The position numbers and the translations under genes were made by a program. A stretch of 64,000 nucleotides of DNA from Zoogloea sp. (lineage in GTDB: Bacteria > Pseudomonadota > Gammaproteobacteria > Burkholderiales > Rhodocyclaceae): the NCBI RefSeq assembly GCF_028689785.1, contig NZ_JAQVCN010000002.1, positions 143,199-207,198 on the forward strand. Direction: 5' to 3'. The notes under the pieces were generated by a model. It was not told the origin of the DNA and did no database searches. It was given only the letters and a program-made list of their open reading frames with translations. Shown piece after piece: positions 7,500 through 16,702 of the stretch. Numbering within the stretch: the stretch's first letter is position 1; each line of letters starts with the position of its first letter.

Positions 7500-9185
7500 T
7501 CAGTGTTTTGCGCCGGGGAAAGGCGTGATCACACCAGTGAGCGGGTTGAAGCCGTCTGCCCTGTTCCAGTCCACCAGCAGCATGCGCCCGGCGGGGGTGC
7601 TGAAGCTGAACTGCCGGCGGCCGGCCACCGAGATGGCGCTCTCGCCGTGGGTGAAGTCCAGCTCCGGCTCGCGCCCCGTGCGGTTGTTGACCACCACCGG
7701 AATGCCGGTCTCGCGGGATCGACGCTCCCATACGTCGCCCGGCCCCATGCCGTCCACCGGCGGCCAGTTGGCCGGCACAAGGAGGAGGGCTGCGCCCTGT
7801 TCACGCTGGCGGGCGGCGGGTTCCGGCGCGTAGCTGTCGGCGCAGATCAGCACCCCCACGGGCACGCCATCCACCACGAAGGGCTGGCCGCCTGAGCCGG
7901 CCACGGACCAGCTCTCGGCCCCACCATGGACGCGCTGCTTGCGATAGGCGCCCAGGATCTTTCCAGTGCGGTCGATCACCGCGACGCTATTGTGCAGGGT
8001 GTGATGGCGGGCATCCCGTTCGGCGAAGCCCACAAACAAGGCCACCTTGTTGTCCCGGGCGATGGCGGCGAGGGTGCTCATCCAGGTGTCGGGAAAGGGG
8101 GCGATCCAGTCGGTGCCGATGCGCTTGGCGAAGTTGTAGCCGGTCTCCGCCAGCTCGGGGGTGACCACCCAGTCTGCGCCCTGGCGGACGGCCTCGCGGA
8201 TGCCGGCCTCGATCTGCGCCCGGTTGGCGGCGATCTCGCCCGGTGTCGGGTCCAGGTGGAGCAGCGCCAGGCGCAGGTGGCCGGCGGGCTTGGGCAGGGC
8301 CGACAGCGGGTCGGCAAAGCGTCGGGTGCCGGGCAGGAAGAAGCCGTTCTGCTTGCCTAGGGATTCGACCACTGCGCTGTAGGTGGCCTTGCCGATCAGC
8401 TCGCCGATGCGGCTGTGGCCACCGGTGTAGCTGGCGGTTGGCGTGCTGGTGCCGGAAACCACGATGATGCTGTCGGTGCCCGTGCCGGTGGCCTGCACAC
8501 CCGGGGTGTAGGTGCTGGCCACCTGCAGGTCTTCCAGGGCAGCGGTCTTGCCTTCGGTGACGGTGATCAGCGCCCTGGCCAGGGCGGCGTCGGTCAGGCG
8601 GATGTTGCTGAGCACCAGGATGTTGATGGTGCCGGCAGGCTCGGCACCCTCGATGTAGCGGCCTTCGTCCACGCCGGTGCGGATGGCGTTGCTCTTGGCG
8701 CCGGCAGTGGCCAGCACGGTGACGGTGAGCGGGCCGTGGCTGCGGGTGACGATGGCCAGGTTGTCCAGATCGGCTGCGGTGGCCATGTGGGTCACCTCTG
8801 CCTTGCTCAGCCCGAGGCCTTCGGCCGCGGTGCCGAGTACATGCTCGGTGTAGGCCTTGCCGCCGCGGCCGTCCTGGCCGTTGAAGCGCGTGGATACGCG
8901 TTTCCAGAGTTCCGGGTGGGCGCCGTGGTTGATGGCAGCGCGGCTGTCCACGAGCCCGTCGCTGGTGGACAAGGCTCGCCGCGCTTCGGGGAAACGGACG
9001 ATCAGGGTCTTTTCCCACAGTCCGTCCCGCTCACGCTGATCGATCCGGGCGTCGGCCATGACTTCGGCGGGGAGGGGCAGGGCTTCGGCTTCGGCTGCTG
9101 GTGGCAGGAGTGCCAGGCCGGCGAGGGCGAGCAGGCTCCCCAGTTTTTTGAGGGCGAGCGTGGCCCGGGGGCGCCATTCAGGCAT
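7500..9185 (-). CDS. Exported fusion of adenosylcobinamide amidohydrolase (CbiZ) and nitrilase-type amidase domains
   Basis: A 561-residue two-domain protein. Residues 1-33 look like a Sec signal (two Lys, a Leu/Ala-rich core, then AEAEA). Residues about 50-275 match the CbiZ family: SDGLVDSRAAINH, VLATAGAKSNA, GTINILVLSNIRLTDAALARALIT, GTGTDSIIVVSG, GHSRIGELIGKA. CbiZ removes the aminopropanol arm of adenosylcobinamide to give adenosylcobyric acid during cobamide salvage, normally in the cytoplasm. Residues about 303-555 are a carbon-nitrogen hydrolase with the catalytic triad E344 (TPELAE), K416 (YRKQRVHG) and C448 (GVLICADSYAPE). Both domains appear intact, and no cobalamin transport or synthesis gene is adjacent. 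The fusion and the apparent export are unusual; the joint reaction is unknown. Confidence 0.85.
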   Translation of the reverse strand: MPEWRPRATLALKKLGSLLALAGLALLPPAAEAEALPLPAEVMADARIDQRERDGLWEKTLIVRFPEARRALSTSDGLVDSRAAINHGAHPELWKRVSTRFNGQDGRGGKAYTEHVLGTAAEGLGLSKAEVTHMATAADLDNLAIVTRSHGPLTVTVLATAGAKSNAIRTGVDEGRYIEGAEPAGTINILVLSNIRLTDAALARALITVTEGKTAALEDLQVASTYTPGVQATGTGTDSIIVVSGTSTPTASYTGGHSRIGELIGKATYSAVVESLGKQNGFFLPGTRRFADPLSALPKPAGHLRLALLHLDPTPGEIAANRAQIEAGIREAVRQGADWVVTPELAETGYNFAKRIGTDWIAPFPDTWMSTLAAIARDNKVALFVGFAERDARHHTLHNSVAVIDRTGKILGAYRKQRVHGGAESWSVAGSGGQPFVVDGVPVGVLICADSYAPEPAARQREQGAALLLVPANWPPVDGMGPGDVWERRSRETGIPVVVNNRTGREPELDFTHGESAISVAGRRQFSFSTPAGRMLLVDWNRADGFNPLTGVITPFPGAKH

Positions 9186-9210
9186 TGCGTTCTCCTTGGC
9201 GTGAGGGGCG

Positions 9211-9246
9211 GCGGAAAATGAGAAAGGGAGCCACGAGGGCTCCCTT
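9211..9246 (-). terminator. Rho-independent terminator of sodB
   Basis: On the minus strand a 9-bp stem (AAGGGAGCC/GGCTCCCTT, 5-base loop) follows the sodB stop by about 45 bp and runs into a T-rich stretch (TTCTCATTTTCC). This is a standard intrinsic terminator isolating sodB from the CbiZ-nitrilase gene downstream. Confidence 0.75.
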
Positions 9247-9290
9247 CGTACTGGGCCTCAGCCCGGAAAACCGGGTTGAGGCAGCCGGCT

Positions 9291-9878
9291 TCAGGCGAAG
9301 TTGGCGGACGCGAAGTCCCAGTTGGCCAGGCTGGCCAGGAAGGTCTCGACGAACTTCGGACGCAGGTTGCGATAGTCGATGTAGTAGGCGTGTTCCCAAA
9401 CGTCGATGGTCAGCAGGGGCTTGCCTTCGCCGGTCTTCAGCGGGTTGCCGGCGGCGCCGGTGTTGACGATGTCGACGGTGCCGTCGGCCTTCTTGACCAG
9501 CCAGGTCCAGCCGGAGCCGAAGTTGCCCACGGCGGAAGCCTGGAAGGCCTTCTTGAAGTCGTCGAAGGAGCCCCACTTGGCGTTGATGGCATCGGCCAGG
9601 GCGCCGGTGGGCGCACCGCCGCCGTTCGGCTTCATGCTGCTCCAGAAAAAGGTGTGGTTCCACACCTGGGCAGCGTTGTTGTAGATGCCACCAGCGGGGG
9701 CCTTGAGGAAAGTCTCTTCGATGGAGAGGTTCTCGTACTCGGTGCCGGGGATCAGGTTGTTCAGGTTAACCACGTAGGCGTTGTGGTGCTTCGCGTAGTG
9801 GTAGTCGAAGGTTTCTTCGGACAGGTGGGGGGCCAGGGCGTTCTTGGCGTAGGGCAGTTCGGGCAGGGTGTGAGCCAT
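9291..9878 (-). CDS. sodB: Iron superoxide dismutase
   Basis: A 195-residue Fe/Mn-family superoxide dismutase converting superoxide to oxygen and peroxide in the cytoplasm. Metal ligands are H27 (DYHYAKHH), H75 (VWNHTFFW), D159 and H163 (DVWEHAYY). The active-site glutamine at 71, just before VWNHTFFW, and the overall pattern indicate the iron form. The length is normal. Transcription probably starts just upstream at a promoter whose -10 box lies inside an IscR-type palindrome, and an intrinsic terminator follows. The upstream neighbour xseA is transcribed in the same direction, but about 100 bp away with this promoter between. Confidence 0.97.
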   Translation of the reverse strand: MAHTLPELPYAKNALAPHLSEETFDYHYAKHHNAYVVNLNNLIPGTEYENLSIEETFLKAPAGGIYNNAAQVWNHTFFWSSMKPNGGGAPTGALADAINAKWGSFDDFKKAFQASAVGNFGSGWTWLVKKADGTVDIVNTGAAGNPLKTGEGKPLLTIDVWEHAYYIDYRNLRPKFVETFLASLANWDFASANFA

Positions 9879-9906
9879 GTGGTTTTCTCCGGGGGTTTGG
9901 AAATTG

Positions 9907-9943
9907 CCCGACTATTCTAGTCGGGATTGGGTTTCCTGCACAA
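9907..9943 (-). promoter_or_regulatory. sodB promoter with embedded IscR type-1-like palindrome
   Basis: The palindrome CCCGACTA-TTC-TAGTCGGG (9907-9925) fits the core of the known IscR type-1 operator (YYGACTRWWWYAGTCRR) with one central deviation. On the minus strand a promoter TTGTGC-18 bp-TAGAAT can be read, with the -10 box (9914-9919) inside the palindrome and the -35 box at 9938-9943. A bound Rrf2-family protein would cover the -10, suggesting repression of sodB by [2Fe-2S]-IscR. The palindrome is seen directly; the regulator's identity is inferred. Confidence 0.6.
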
Positions 9944-9981
9944 TCAGTAAGGATATTGGGCACGCGCAAAGCGTCGCCTTT

Positions 9982-11334
9982 TCAATCCGTGTTCACTGTG
10001 GCTCCGACCGAGCCGTCGCTCAACTCGATGCGGACGCTTGAACCCGCAGCCAGCTTGGTGACACTGCGCACGATGCTGCCATCGGCGTTGCGGGTGATGC
10101 TGTAGCCGCGGGCCAGCACGGCACGGGGGTCGAGGTGGGCAAGGTGCTGCTGCAGGGCGTCCAGCCGCGCCTGATGACGTGCCAGCAGGCCGTGGGTGGC
10201 GCGCTGAAGGCGCTGGCCCAGGGCGTTCAGGTGCGCCAGCTTTTGGGCTGTGTCCGGGCGCCTGGCCTTGAGACGCAGGCCCAGACCGGCGACGCAGGTC
10301 TGGCGGCCGGCCAGGTGGCGGGCCATGCTGGCGCGCAGGCCTTGATCCAGGATTGCGAGGCGCAACTGGCTGCGCTCCAGGCGCTGCCGTGGGTGGCTGA
10401 GGCGTGCTGCTGCCCGGTCCAGGCGCTGGGCGGCGGCGTCGATGCGTCTTTCCATGCCGCGCCGCAGTCGGGCTGCCAGCTGTTCGAGGTTCTCACGCAG
10501 CTCGACGTAGGCCGCGCTGGCCAGCTCGGCGGCGGCCGTGGGGGTGGCGGCGCGCAGATCGGCGCTGAAATCGGCAATGCTGAAGTCGGTTTCGTGGCCC
10601 ACGCCGACCACTACCGGCAGCGGGCAGGCGCGGATCGCCCGGGCCACCCTTTCGTCGTTGAAGGCGGCCAGGTCTTCGAGGCTGCCACCGCCGCGCACCA
10701 GTAGCAGCACGTCGTTACCGTCCATGGCGGCTCGGGCTCCGGCGAGCTGGATGGCCGATGCAATCAGCGCCGGGGCGGTGTCGCCCTGTACGGGGGTGGG
10801 GTAGAGGCATACCGACATCTGGGGCGCCCGCCGGGCCAGGGCGGCGGTCACGTCCCGCCAGGCGGCGGCCTGGGGTGAGGTGACTACGGCAATGCCGCGG
10901 GGAAAGCGCGGCAGGGCGCGTTTGTGGGCCGGGTCGAACAGGCCTTCGGCCTCAAGCCGGGCCTTGAGGCGCAGGAAGGCTTCATACAGATTGCCAACCC
11001 CGGCCTGGCGCACGTTCTCGACGCTGAGCTGGTAGTCCCCGCGGGGCTCGAACAGGGTGACCAGGGCACGCACTTCCACCCGCATCCCGTGCTCCAGCCG
11101 GAAGGACAGGGATTGGGCGCGGTTGCGCCACATGGTGCAGCGCACCTGGGCCTGGTCGTCCTTGAGGGTGAAATAGAGGTGCCCGGAAGCGGCGCGGGTG
11201 AGGGTGGAGACCTCGCCGGCGATCCACATCAGGGGAAAGCTGCCTTCCAGTGCCTCCCGGGCAGCGCGGTTGAGCCAGGACACGGAAACGACGTCGGCAG
11301 CGCCATTGCGGAGGCTTGTCGAAGGGGAATTCAT
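9982..11334 (-). CDS. xseA: Exodeoxyribonuclease VII large subunit
   Basis: A 450-residue protein with an N-terminal OB-fold (WIAGEVSTLTRAASGHLYFTLKDDQAQVRCTMW), the catalytic region (GIAVVTSPQAAAWRDV, LLVRGGGSLEDLAAFNDE, VGHETDFSIADFSADLRAATPTAAAE) and a long C-terminal helical part typical of XseA. With the small subunit XseB it degrades single-stranded DNA to oligonucleotides. The track start (11361) adds nine residues, MWIPVESAA. I chose the ATG at 11334 (MNSPSTS) because family similarity begins after it, though neither start has a strong ribosome site. xseB is not nearby. Confidence 0.95.
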   Translation of the reverse strand: MNSPSTSLRNGAADVVSVSWLNRAAREALEGSFPLMWIAGEVSTLTRAASGHLYFTLKDDQAQVRCTMWRNRAQSLSFRLEHGMRVEVRALVTLFEPRGDYQLSVENVRQAGVGNLYEAFLRLKARLEAEGLFDPAHKRALPRFPRGIAVVTSPQAAAWRDVTAALARRAPQMSVCLYPTPVQGDTAPALIASAIQLAGARAAMDGNDVLLLVRGGGSLEDLAAFNDERVARAIRACPLPVVVGVGHETDFSIADFSADLRAATPTAAAELASAAYVELRENLEQLAARLRRGMERRIDAAAQRLDRAAARLSHPRQRLERSQLRLAILDQGLRASMARHLAGRQTCVAGLGLRLKARRPDTAQKLAHLNALGQRLQRATHGLLARHQARLDALQQHLAHLDPRAVLARGYSITRNADGSIVRSVTKLAAGSSVRIELSDGSVGATVNTD

Positions 11335-11518
11335 GGCGGCGGATTCTACCGGAATCCACATCTACGCCGGATCAGCCCAAAAAAATCGCCTGATCGGGCT
11401 TGACTTGCCGGAAAATACCTAAGCTATTGATTTTAAACAACTGTTGTTGTTGCTCATTTTTTGACCCGAGGACTAAAAAGCCTTACGGACTGCGGGTTTA
11501 GGGGCATCGTCGGGCATC

Positions 11519-11551
11519 AATCCACAAAGTTATCCACAGATTTTGTGGATT
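11519..11551. promoter_or_regulatory. Perfect DnaA box inside an inverted repeat upstream of exbB
   Basis: The divergent xseA-exbB gap (11335-11633) contains a perfect DnaA box TTATCCACA (11530-11538) flanked by 10-bp inverted repeats AATCCACAAA (11519-11528) and TTTGTGGATT (11542-11551), which themselves carry box-like TCCACA/TGTGGA cores. It may be a DnaA-regulated site or a titration cluster. The rest of the gap holds an A/T-rich stretch with a weak TTGACC-17-TACGGA promoter candidate at 11461-11489 and nothing coding that I can support. Confidence 0.45.
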
Positions 11552-11633
11552 GTCTCGGGATGTAACTCTGTTGCCTAGGGGATGTTTGCCGGGTTACATT
11601 CACGAGCTTGATTGGATTCCCAGGAGTGCTCGA

Positions 11634-12239
11634 GTGTTCGCCATCATCCAGGCTGCAGGCTGGCCAATCTGGCCCTTGTTGTTTGCTTCCATCGTGGCCG
11701 TGGCCTTGATCATCGAGCGGCTCATCACCTTGCGCCGCAGCAAGATCCTGCCGGACGGGCTCCTCGAGAAGGTTGTCGTCGAATTGCGCCAGGGTGGCGC
11801 CACCCCGGAGATGATCAACCGGGTTGCCCTGAGCTCCCCCCTCGGTCGGGTTTTTGCTGCTGGCCTGCGCAATGTGCGCAGCACCCGGGAGGTGATGAAG
11901 GAATCCATCGAAGAAACCGGCCGTGCCGTGTCTCACGATCTGGAGCGCTTCCTGACCACCCTCGGCACCATCGCCTCCATCAGCCCGCTGATGGGCCTGT
12001 TTGGCACCATCGTCGGCATGATCGAGATCTTCGGCTCCCAGGCGCCCGGCGGTTCCAACCCCCAGCAGCTGGCCCAGGGCATCTCCATCGCCCTGTACAA
12101 CACCGGCTTCGGTCTGGTGATTGCCATTCCCAGCATGATCTTCTGGCGTCATTTCCGGGCAACGGTGGATAGTCTGGTGATCGACATGGAACAGCAGGCC
12201 ATTCGCCTGGTCGAGATGATCCACGGCGATCGCCGCTGA
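11634..12239 (+). CDS. exbB: ExbB/TolQ-family proton channel protein
   Basis: The track frame starts at 11550, but a GTG at 11634 sits 7 bp after CAGGAG and gives the standard N-terminus FAIIQAAGWPIWPLLFASIVAVALIIERL. The resulting protein has 201 residues and three predicted membrane segments. The signature ISPLMGLFGTIVGMIEIF is at about 116-133, and the last membrane segment is GISIALYNTGFGLVIAIPSMIFW. ExbB and ExbD form the proton-driven motor that energises TonB or related outer-membrane processes. exbD follows after 9 bp, then lpxK, the usual betaproteobacterial arrangement. Confidence 0.93.
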   Translation: MFAIIQAAGWPIWPLLFASIVAVALIIERLITLRRSKILPDGLLEKVVVELRQGGATPEMINRVALSSPLGRVFAAGLRNVRSTREVMKESIEETGRAVSHDLERFLTTLGTIASISPLMGLFGTIVGMIEIFGSQAPGGSNPQQLAQGISIALYNTGFGLVIAIPSMIFWRHFRATVDSLVIDMEQQAIRLVEMIHGDRR

Positions 12240-12248
12240 GGGCCTGAC

Positions 12249-12671
12249 ATGAACTTTGGCCGTGGCCGCTCCCGCGAGGAGCCGGAGATCAACCTGATCC
12301 CGCTGATCGATGTGCTGCTGGTGATCATCATCTTCCTGATGCTGACCACCACCTATTCGCGTTTTGCCGGGCTGGAGATCAACCTGCCTACGGCCGATGC
12401 TCAGGCCAGCAGCGAGAAGACCGTCGAGGTCAACGTGGCAGTCACCGCGGCGGGTGATGTGGTCATCAACAAGCGTCCGGTGAATGGCTCTGGCCTGCAG
12501 GCCATCGTCGCGGCCATGCAGGCAGTGGTGCCGCCCGATGCCAAGGATCCGGTGGTCATCATCAACGCTGATGCCAAGGCCGCCCACCAGCGTGTGATCG
12601 ACGTGATGCAGGCGGCCCAGCAGGCCGGGCTGGTGCACATCTCCTTCGCCACCCAGGCGGCCCAGCGCTGA
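12249..12671 (+). CDS. exbD: ExbD/TolR-family biopolymer transport protein
   Basis: A 140-residue protein with a short cytoplasmic N-terminus, one membrane helix (INLIPLIDVLLVIIIFLMLTT) and a periplasmic C-terminal domain. The helix carries the essential aspartate D21, which conducts protons with ExbB. The C-terminal part (VVIINADAKAAHQRVIDVMQAAQQAGLVHISFAT) is typical of ExbD/TolR. It follows exbB by 9 bp and precedes lpxK by 11 bp, so the three are likely one transcript. No tonB gene is adjacent. Confidence 0.93.
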   Translation: MNFGRGRSREEPEINLIPLIDVLLVIIIFLMLTTTYSRFAGLEINLPTADAQASSEKTVEVNVAVTAAGDVVINKRPVNGSGLQAIVAAMQAVVPPDAKDPVVIINADAKAAHQRVIDVMQAAQQAGLVHISFATQAAQR

Positions 12672-12682
12672 CGCTGTCGGGT

Positions 12683-13693
12683 ATGCCGCGCAGCGCCCCG
12701 GAGTTCTGGCGGCACCGGGGCCTGCGTGCTCTGGCCCTGTTTCCTCTCTCCCTGCTTTTTTCCCTGTTGTCTGCTGCGCGGCGCTGGTTCTACCGCGCCG
12801 GCGTGCTGCGCGTCGAGCGTTTGCCCGTGCCGGTCATCGTGGTCGGCAACATTGCCGTGGGAGGCAGCGGCAAGACGCCGGTGGCCCTCTGGCTGGCGGC
12901 TGAACTGAAGGCGCGGGGCTACACGCCCGGCATCATCAGCCGGGGCTATGGCGGACGTGTGGAAGGGGGGGCCGAGGTGACGTCGGGCGGCGATCCAGGT
13001 CACTTCGGTGATGAGCCGGTGCTGATGGCGGCCGTCTCGGGCTGCCCGGTGTTCGTCGGGCGCGATCGGCCGGCGACCGGCCGGGCCTTGCTGACGGCGT
13101 ATCCGGCGGTGGATGTGATCATTACCGACGATGGTCTGCAGCATTACCGGCTTGGCCGGGACGTGGAAGTGGTTGTGGTGGATGAGGCGACCCTCGGCAA
13201 CGGGCTGCGCCTGCCGGCAGGCCCCCTGCGGGAAGGCGTCGGGCGGATCGCCGCCAGCACCCTGGTGATGGCCCATGGCGCCCTTTCTGCCGGGCTGAGG
13301 CGCCGGCTGGTTGGAACCCCGGTGTTCGAGTTTTCCCTGGCGGGTGATGTTTTCGAGCGAGTGGCGAACCGCTCAGAGCGCTGCGAGCCGGCGCGTTTCC
13401 GTGGGCGTCGCGTGTGTGCCATGGCGGGTATCGGCCGGCCCGAACGCTTCTTCGGGCAGCTCGAAGCGATGGGCCTGACGCTTGAGCGGCGCCCGTTTCC
13501 CGACCATTACAGTTATACGGTGGCCGATTTGGCCATAGAAGACGGCGATGTCCTGCTGATGACCGAGAAGGATGCGGTAAAATGCCGGCCTTTCGCCCCG
13601 GCAGACAGCTGGGTGTGGCCGGTCCGGGCGCGGGTAGCGCCAGGCGCGGCGGAACTGATTGTGGAGAAGCTCGATGGACCCCCGACTGCTTGA
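12683..13693 (+). CDS. lpxK: Tetraacyldisaccharide 4'-kinase
   Basis: A 336-residue inner-membrane-associated kinase that phosphorylates the 4' position of the lipid A disaccharide precursor. The Walker A-like motif [13 protein letters not shown] lies at about 54-66, followed by ISRGYGG and the conserved [22 protein letters not shown] block. A hydrophobic N-terminal helix is present. The gene overlaps the following Trm112-like gene by 20 bp, indicating coupling. It lies between exbBD and kdsB, so this block supplies lipid A and KDO synthesis. Confidence 0.96.
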   Translation: MPRSAPEFWRHRGLRALALFPLSLLFSLLSAARRWFYRAGVLRVERLPVPVIVVGNIAVGGSGKTPVALWLAAELKARGYTPGIISRGYGGRVEGGAEVTSGGDPGHFGDEPVLMAAVSGCPVFVGRDRPATGRALLTAYPAVDVIITDDGLQHYRLGRDVEVVVVDEATLGNGLRLPAGPLREGVGRIAASTLVMAHGALSAGLRRRLVGTPVFEFSLAGDVFERVANRSERCEPARFRGRRVCAMAGIGRPERFFGQLEAMGLTLERRPFPDHYSYTVADLAIEDGDVLLMTEKDAVKCRPFAPADSWVWPVRARVAPGAAELIVEKLDGPPTA

Positions 13694-13862
13694 AATCCTG
13701 GTTTGCCCGATTACCAAGGGGCCGCTCGACTTCCGCAAGGACAGGCAGGAGCTGTGGAGCATCAGCGCCCGGCTGGCCTACCCGATCCGCGACGGCATTC
13801 CTGTGATGCTCGAGGACGAAGCCCGTCCGCTGACCGAGGAAGAGCTGGCCCAGGCCCGTTGA
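13674..13862 (+). CDS. Trm112/YcaR-family small protein (UPF0434)
   Basis: A 62-residue protein starting at the ATG at 13674, after GTGGAGAAGCTCG. The track start at 13659 adds five residues without support. The sequence [18 protein letters not shown] and [13 protein letters not shown] match the Trm112/YcaR family. Only one cysteine of the zinc-ribbon pattern is kept here, so it probably does not bind zinc through four cysteines. The family sits between lpxK and kdsB in many proteobacteria. Its exact function in bacteria is not settled. Confidence 0.9.
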   Translation: MDPRLLEILVCPITKGPLDFRKDRQELWSISARLAYPIRDGIPVMLEDEARPLTEEELAQAR

Positions 13863-13863
13863 A

Positions 13864-15338
<1,475 letters not shown>

Positions 15339-15358
15339 GCTCCGATTGCCAGGCGCTG

Positions 15359-15391
15359 AGGGCCGGCCCAAGGGTCGGCCCTTGTCTTTTT
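15359..15391 (+). terminator. Rho-independent terminator after adk
   Basis: A GC-rich 10-bp stem (GGGCCGGCCC/GGGTCGGCCC, one G-T wobble, 2-base loop) lies 20 bp after the adk stop and is followed by TTGTCTTTTTT-like T-rich sequence. It should end the exbB-adk transcript before the phosphofructokinase gene. Confidence 0.75.
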
Positions 15392-15416
15392 CAGGTGTCC
15401 CGCTGCGGGTGATCGA

Positions 15417-16670
15417 ATGATGGCCATGAATCTTCTGTACGCCCAGTCGGGCGGCGTGACGGCAGTGATCAATGCTTCGGCGGCGGGGGTGATCGCCACC
15501 GCCCGGGAGACCGGCGAGCGCATCGGCCGGGTGCTGGCCGCACGCAACGGCATTCTCGGGGTGTTGCGCGAGACCCTGGTGGATACGGCTGCCATCTCGG
15601 CCGATGATCTGGCGCGACTGCGGGGCACGCCGGGGGGCGCCTTCGGGTCGTGCCGCTTTGATCTGGATGCGGAGGAACGCAACCCGGCCCAGTATGACCG
15701 GCTCTTTCAGGTGCTGGCCGCCCATGATGTGGGTTACTTCCTCTACAACGGCGGCAACGGCTCCATGGAAACCTGCCGGCAGATCCAGGCTGCGGCCCGC
15801 GCCCGGGGCTATCCTCTGACCGTGGTGGGCGTGCCCAAGACCATCGACAACGACATCGTGCATACCGATTGCTGCCCGGGCTTCGGCTCTGCAGCGAAGT
15901 ACCTGGCCACCTCGGTCCGGGAGGTGGGGCTGGATTTGCGGGCCATGACCACCACCGGCGGCCGGGCCTTTGTGCTGGAAGTGATGGGGCGTAATGCCGG
16001 CTGGCTGGCAGCGGCATGTGCGCTGGCCGCCGATCGATCTGATTGCGCACCGCATATCATCCTGCTGCCCGAAGTGCCTTTCGACGAGAGGCCCTTCCTG
16101 GCCCGGGTGCGGGAGACGGTTGAGCGCCTCGGGTCTTGCGCTATCGTTGTTGCCGAAGGTTTGCGTGGGCCGGACGGGCAGATCCTGTCGATGCAGGCGC
16201 AGCATCCCAAAGGTTACGTGCAGTTGGGCGGGGCTGGGGAGGCCATCGCCGATCGCATTCATTCGGCGCTGGGTTACAAGGTGCACTACGCAGTGGCGGA
16301 CTACCTGCAGCGTGCTGCGCGTCATCTGGCTTCAAAGACCGACACCGCCCAGGCCTTTGCGGTGGGCAAGGCTGCCGTGCGCCGGGCTTTGGCCGGAAGC
16401 CCCGGGGTCATCGGTATCAAGCGCCTGTCCGGGCGGCCCTATCGCTGGCGCACCACCTTGCAGGCCTTCGAGAAGGTGGCCAACCTGGAACGCACGCTGC
16501 CGCCCGATTTCATTGCGCCGGATGGTCTGGGCGTGACTGAGGATTTTCGTAACTGGTGCCGGCCGCTGATTGCGGGTGAGGATCTGCCGCGCTTCGTGGA
16601 TGGACTGCCGGACTACCTGCATCTGCAACTCCCGCTGCTGGAGCGGAAGCTGCCGGGCTACGAACCCTGA
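15417..16670 (+). CDS. pfp: 6-phosphofructokinase, probably pyrophosphate-dependent type
   Basis: A 417-residue PfkA-superfamily enzyme; starts at 15417, 15420 or 15426 are all possible. YAQSGGVTAVINAS, NGGNGSMETC (about 111-120) and VPKTIDNDI (139-147) define the family. The lysine in PKTIDND is typical of PPi-dependent enzymes (ATP enzymes have PGTIDND). The other diagnostic site is mixed: GGNGS keeps the small glycine found in ATP enzymes (GGDGS) rather than the second aspartate of PPi enzymes (GGDDS), and replaces the first aspartate with asparagine. The phosphoryl donor is therefore uncertain. The enzyme acts in glycolysis, reversibly if PPi-dependent. Confidence 0.85.
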   Translation: MMAMNLLYAQSGGVTAVINASAAGVIATARETGERIGRVLAARNGILGVLRETLVDTAAISADDLARLRGTPGGAFGSCRFDLDAEERNPAQYDRLFQVLAAHDVGYFLYNGGNGSMETCRQIQAAARARGYPLTVVGVPKTIDNDIVHTDCCPGFGSAAKYLATSVREVGLDLRAMTTTGGRAFVLEVMGRNAGWLAAACALAADRSDCAPHIILLPEVPFDERPFLARVRETVERLGSCAIVVAEGLRGPDGQILSMQAQHPKGYVQLGGAGEAIADRIHSALGYKVHYAVADYLQRAARHLASKTDTAQAFAVGKAAVRRALAGSPGVIGIKRLSGRPYRWRTTLQAFEKVANLERTLPPDFIAPDGLGVTEDFRNWCRPLIAGEDLPRFVDGLPDYLHLQLPLLERKLPGYEP

Positions 16671-16702
16671 GGGCAGGAGCACGCCCGCACTCTGCGGCGA
16701 CG

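Noticed and set aside
7926-9221. Plus-strand ORFs antisense to the CbiZ-nitrilase gene
   Set aside because: They are Gly/Ala/Val-rich shadows without start signals, while the minus-strand protein has two intact domains.
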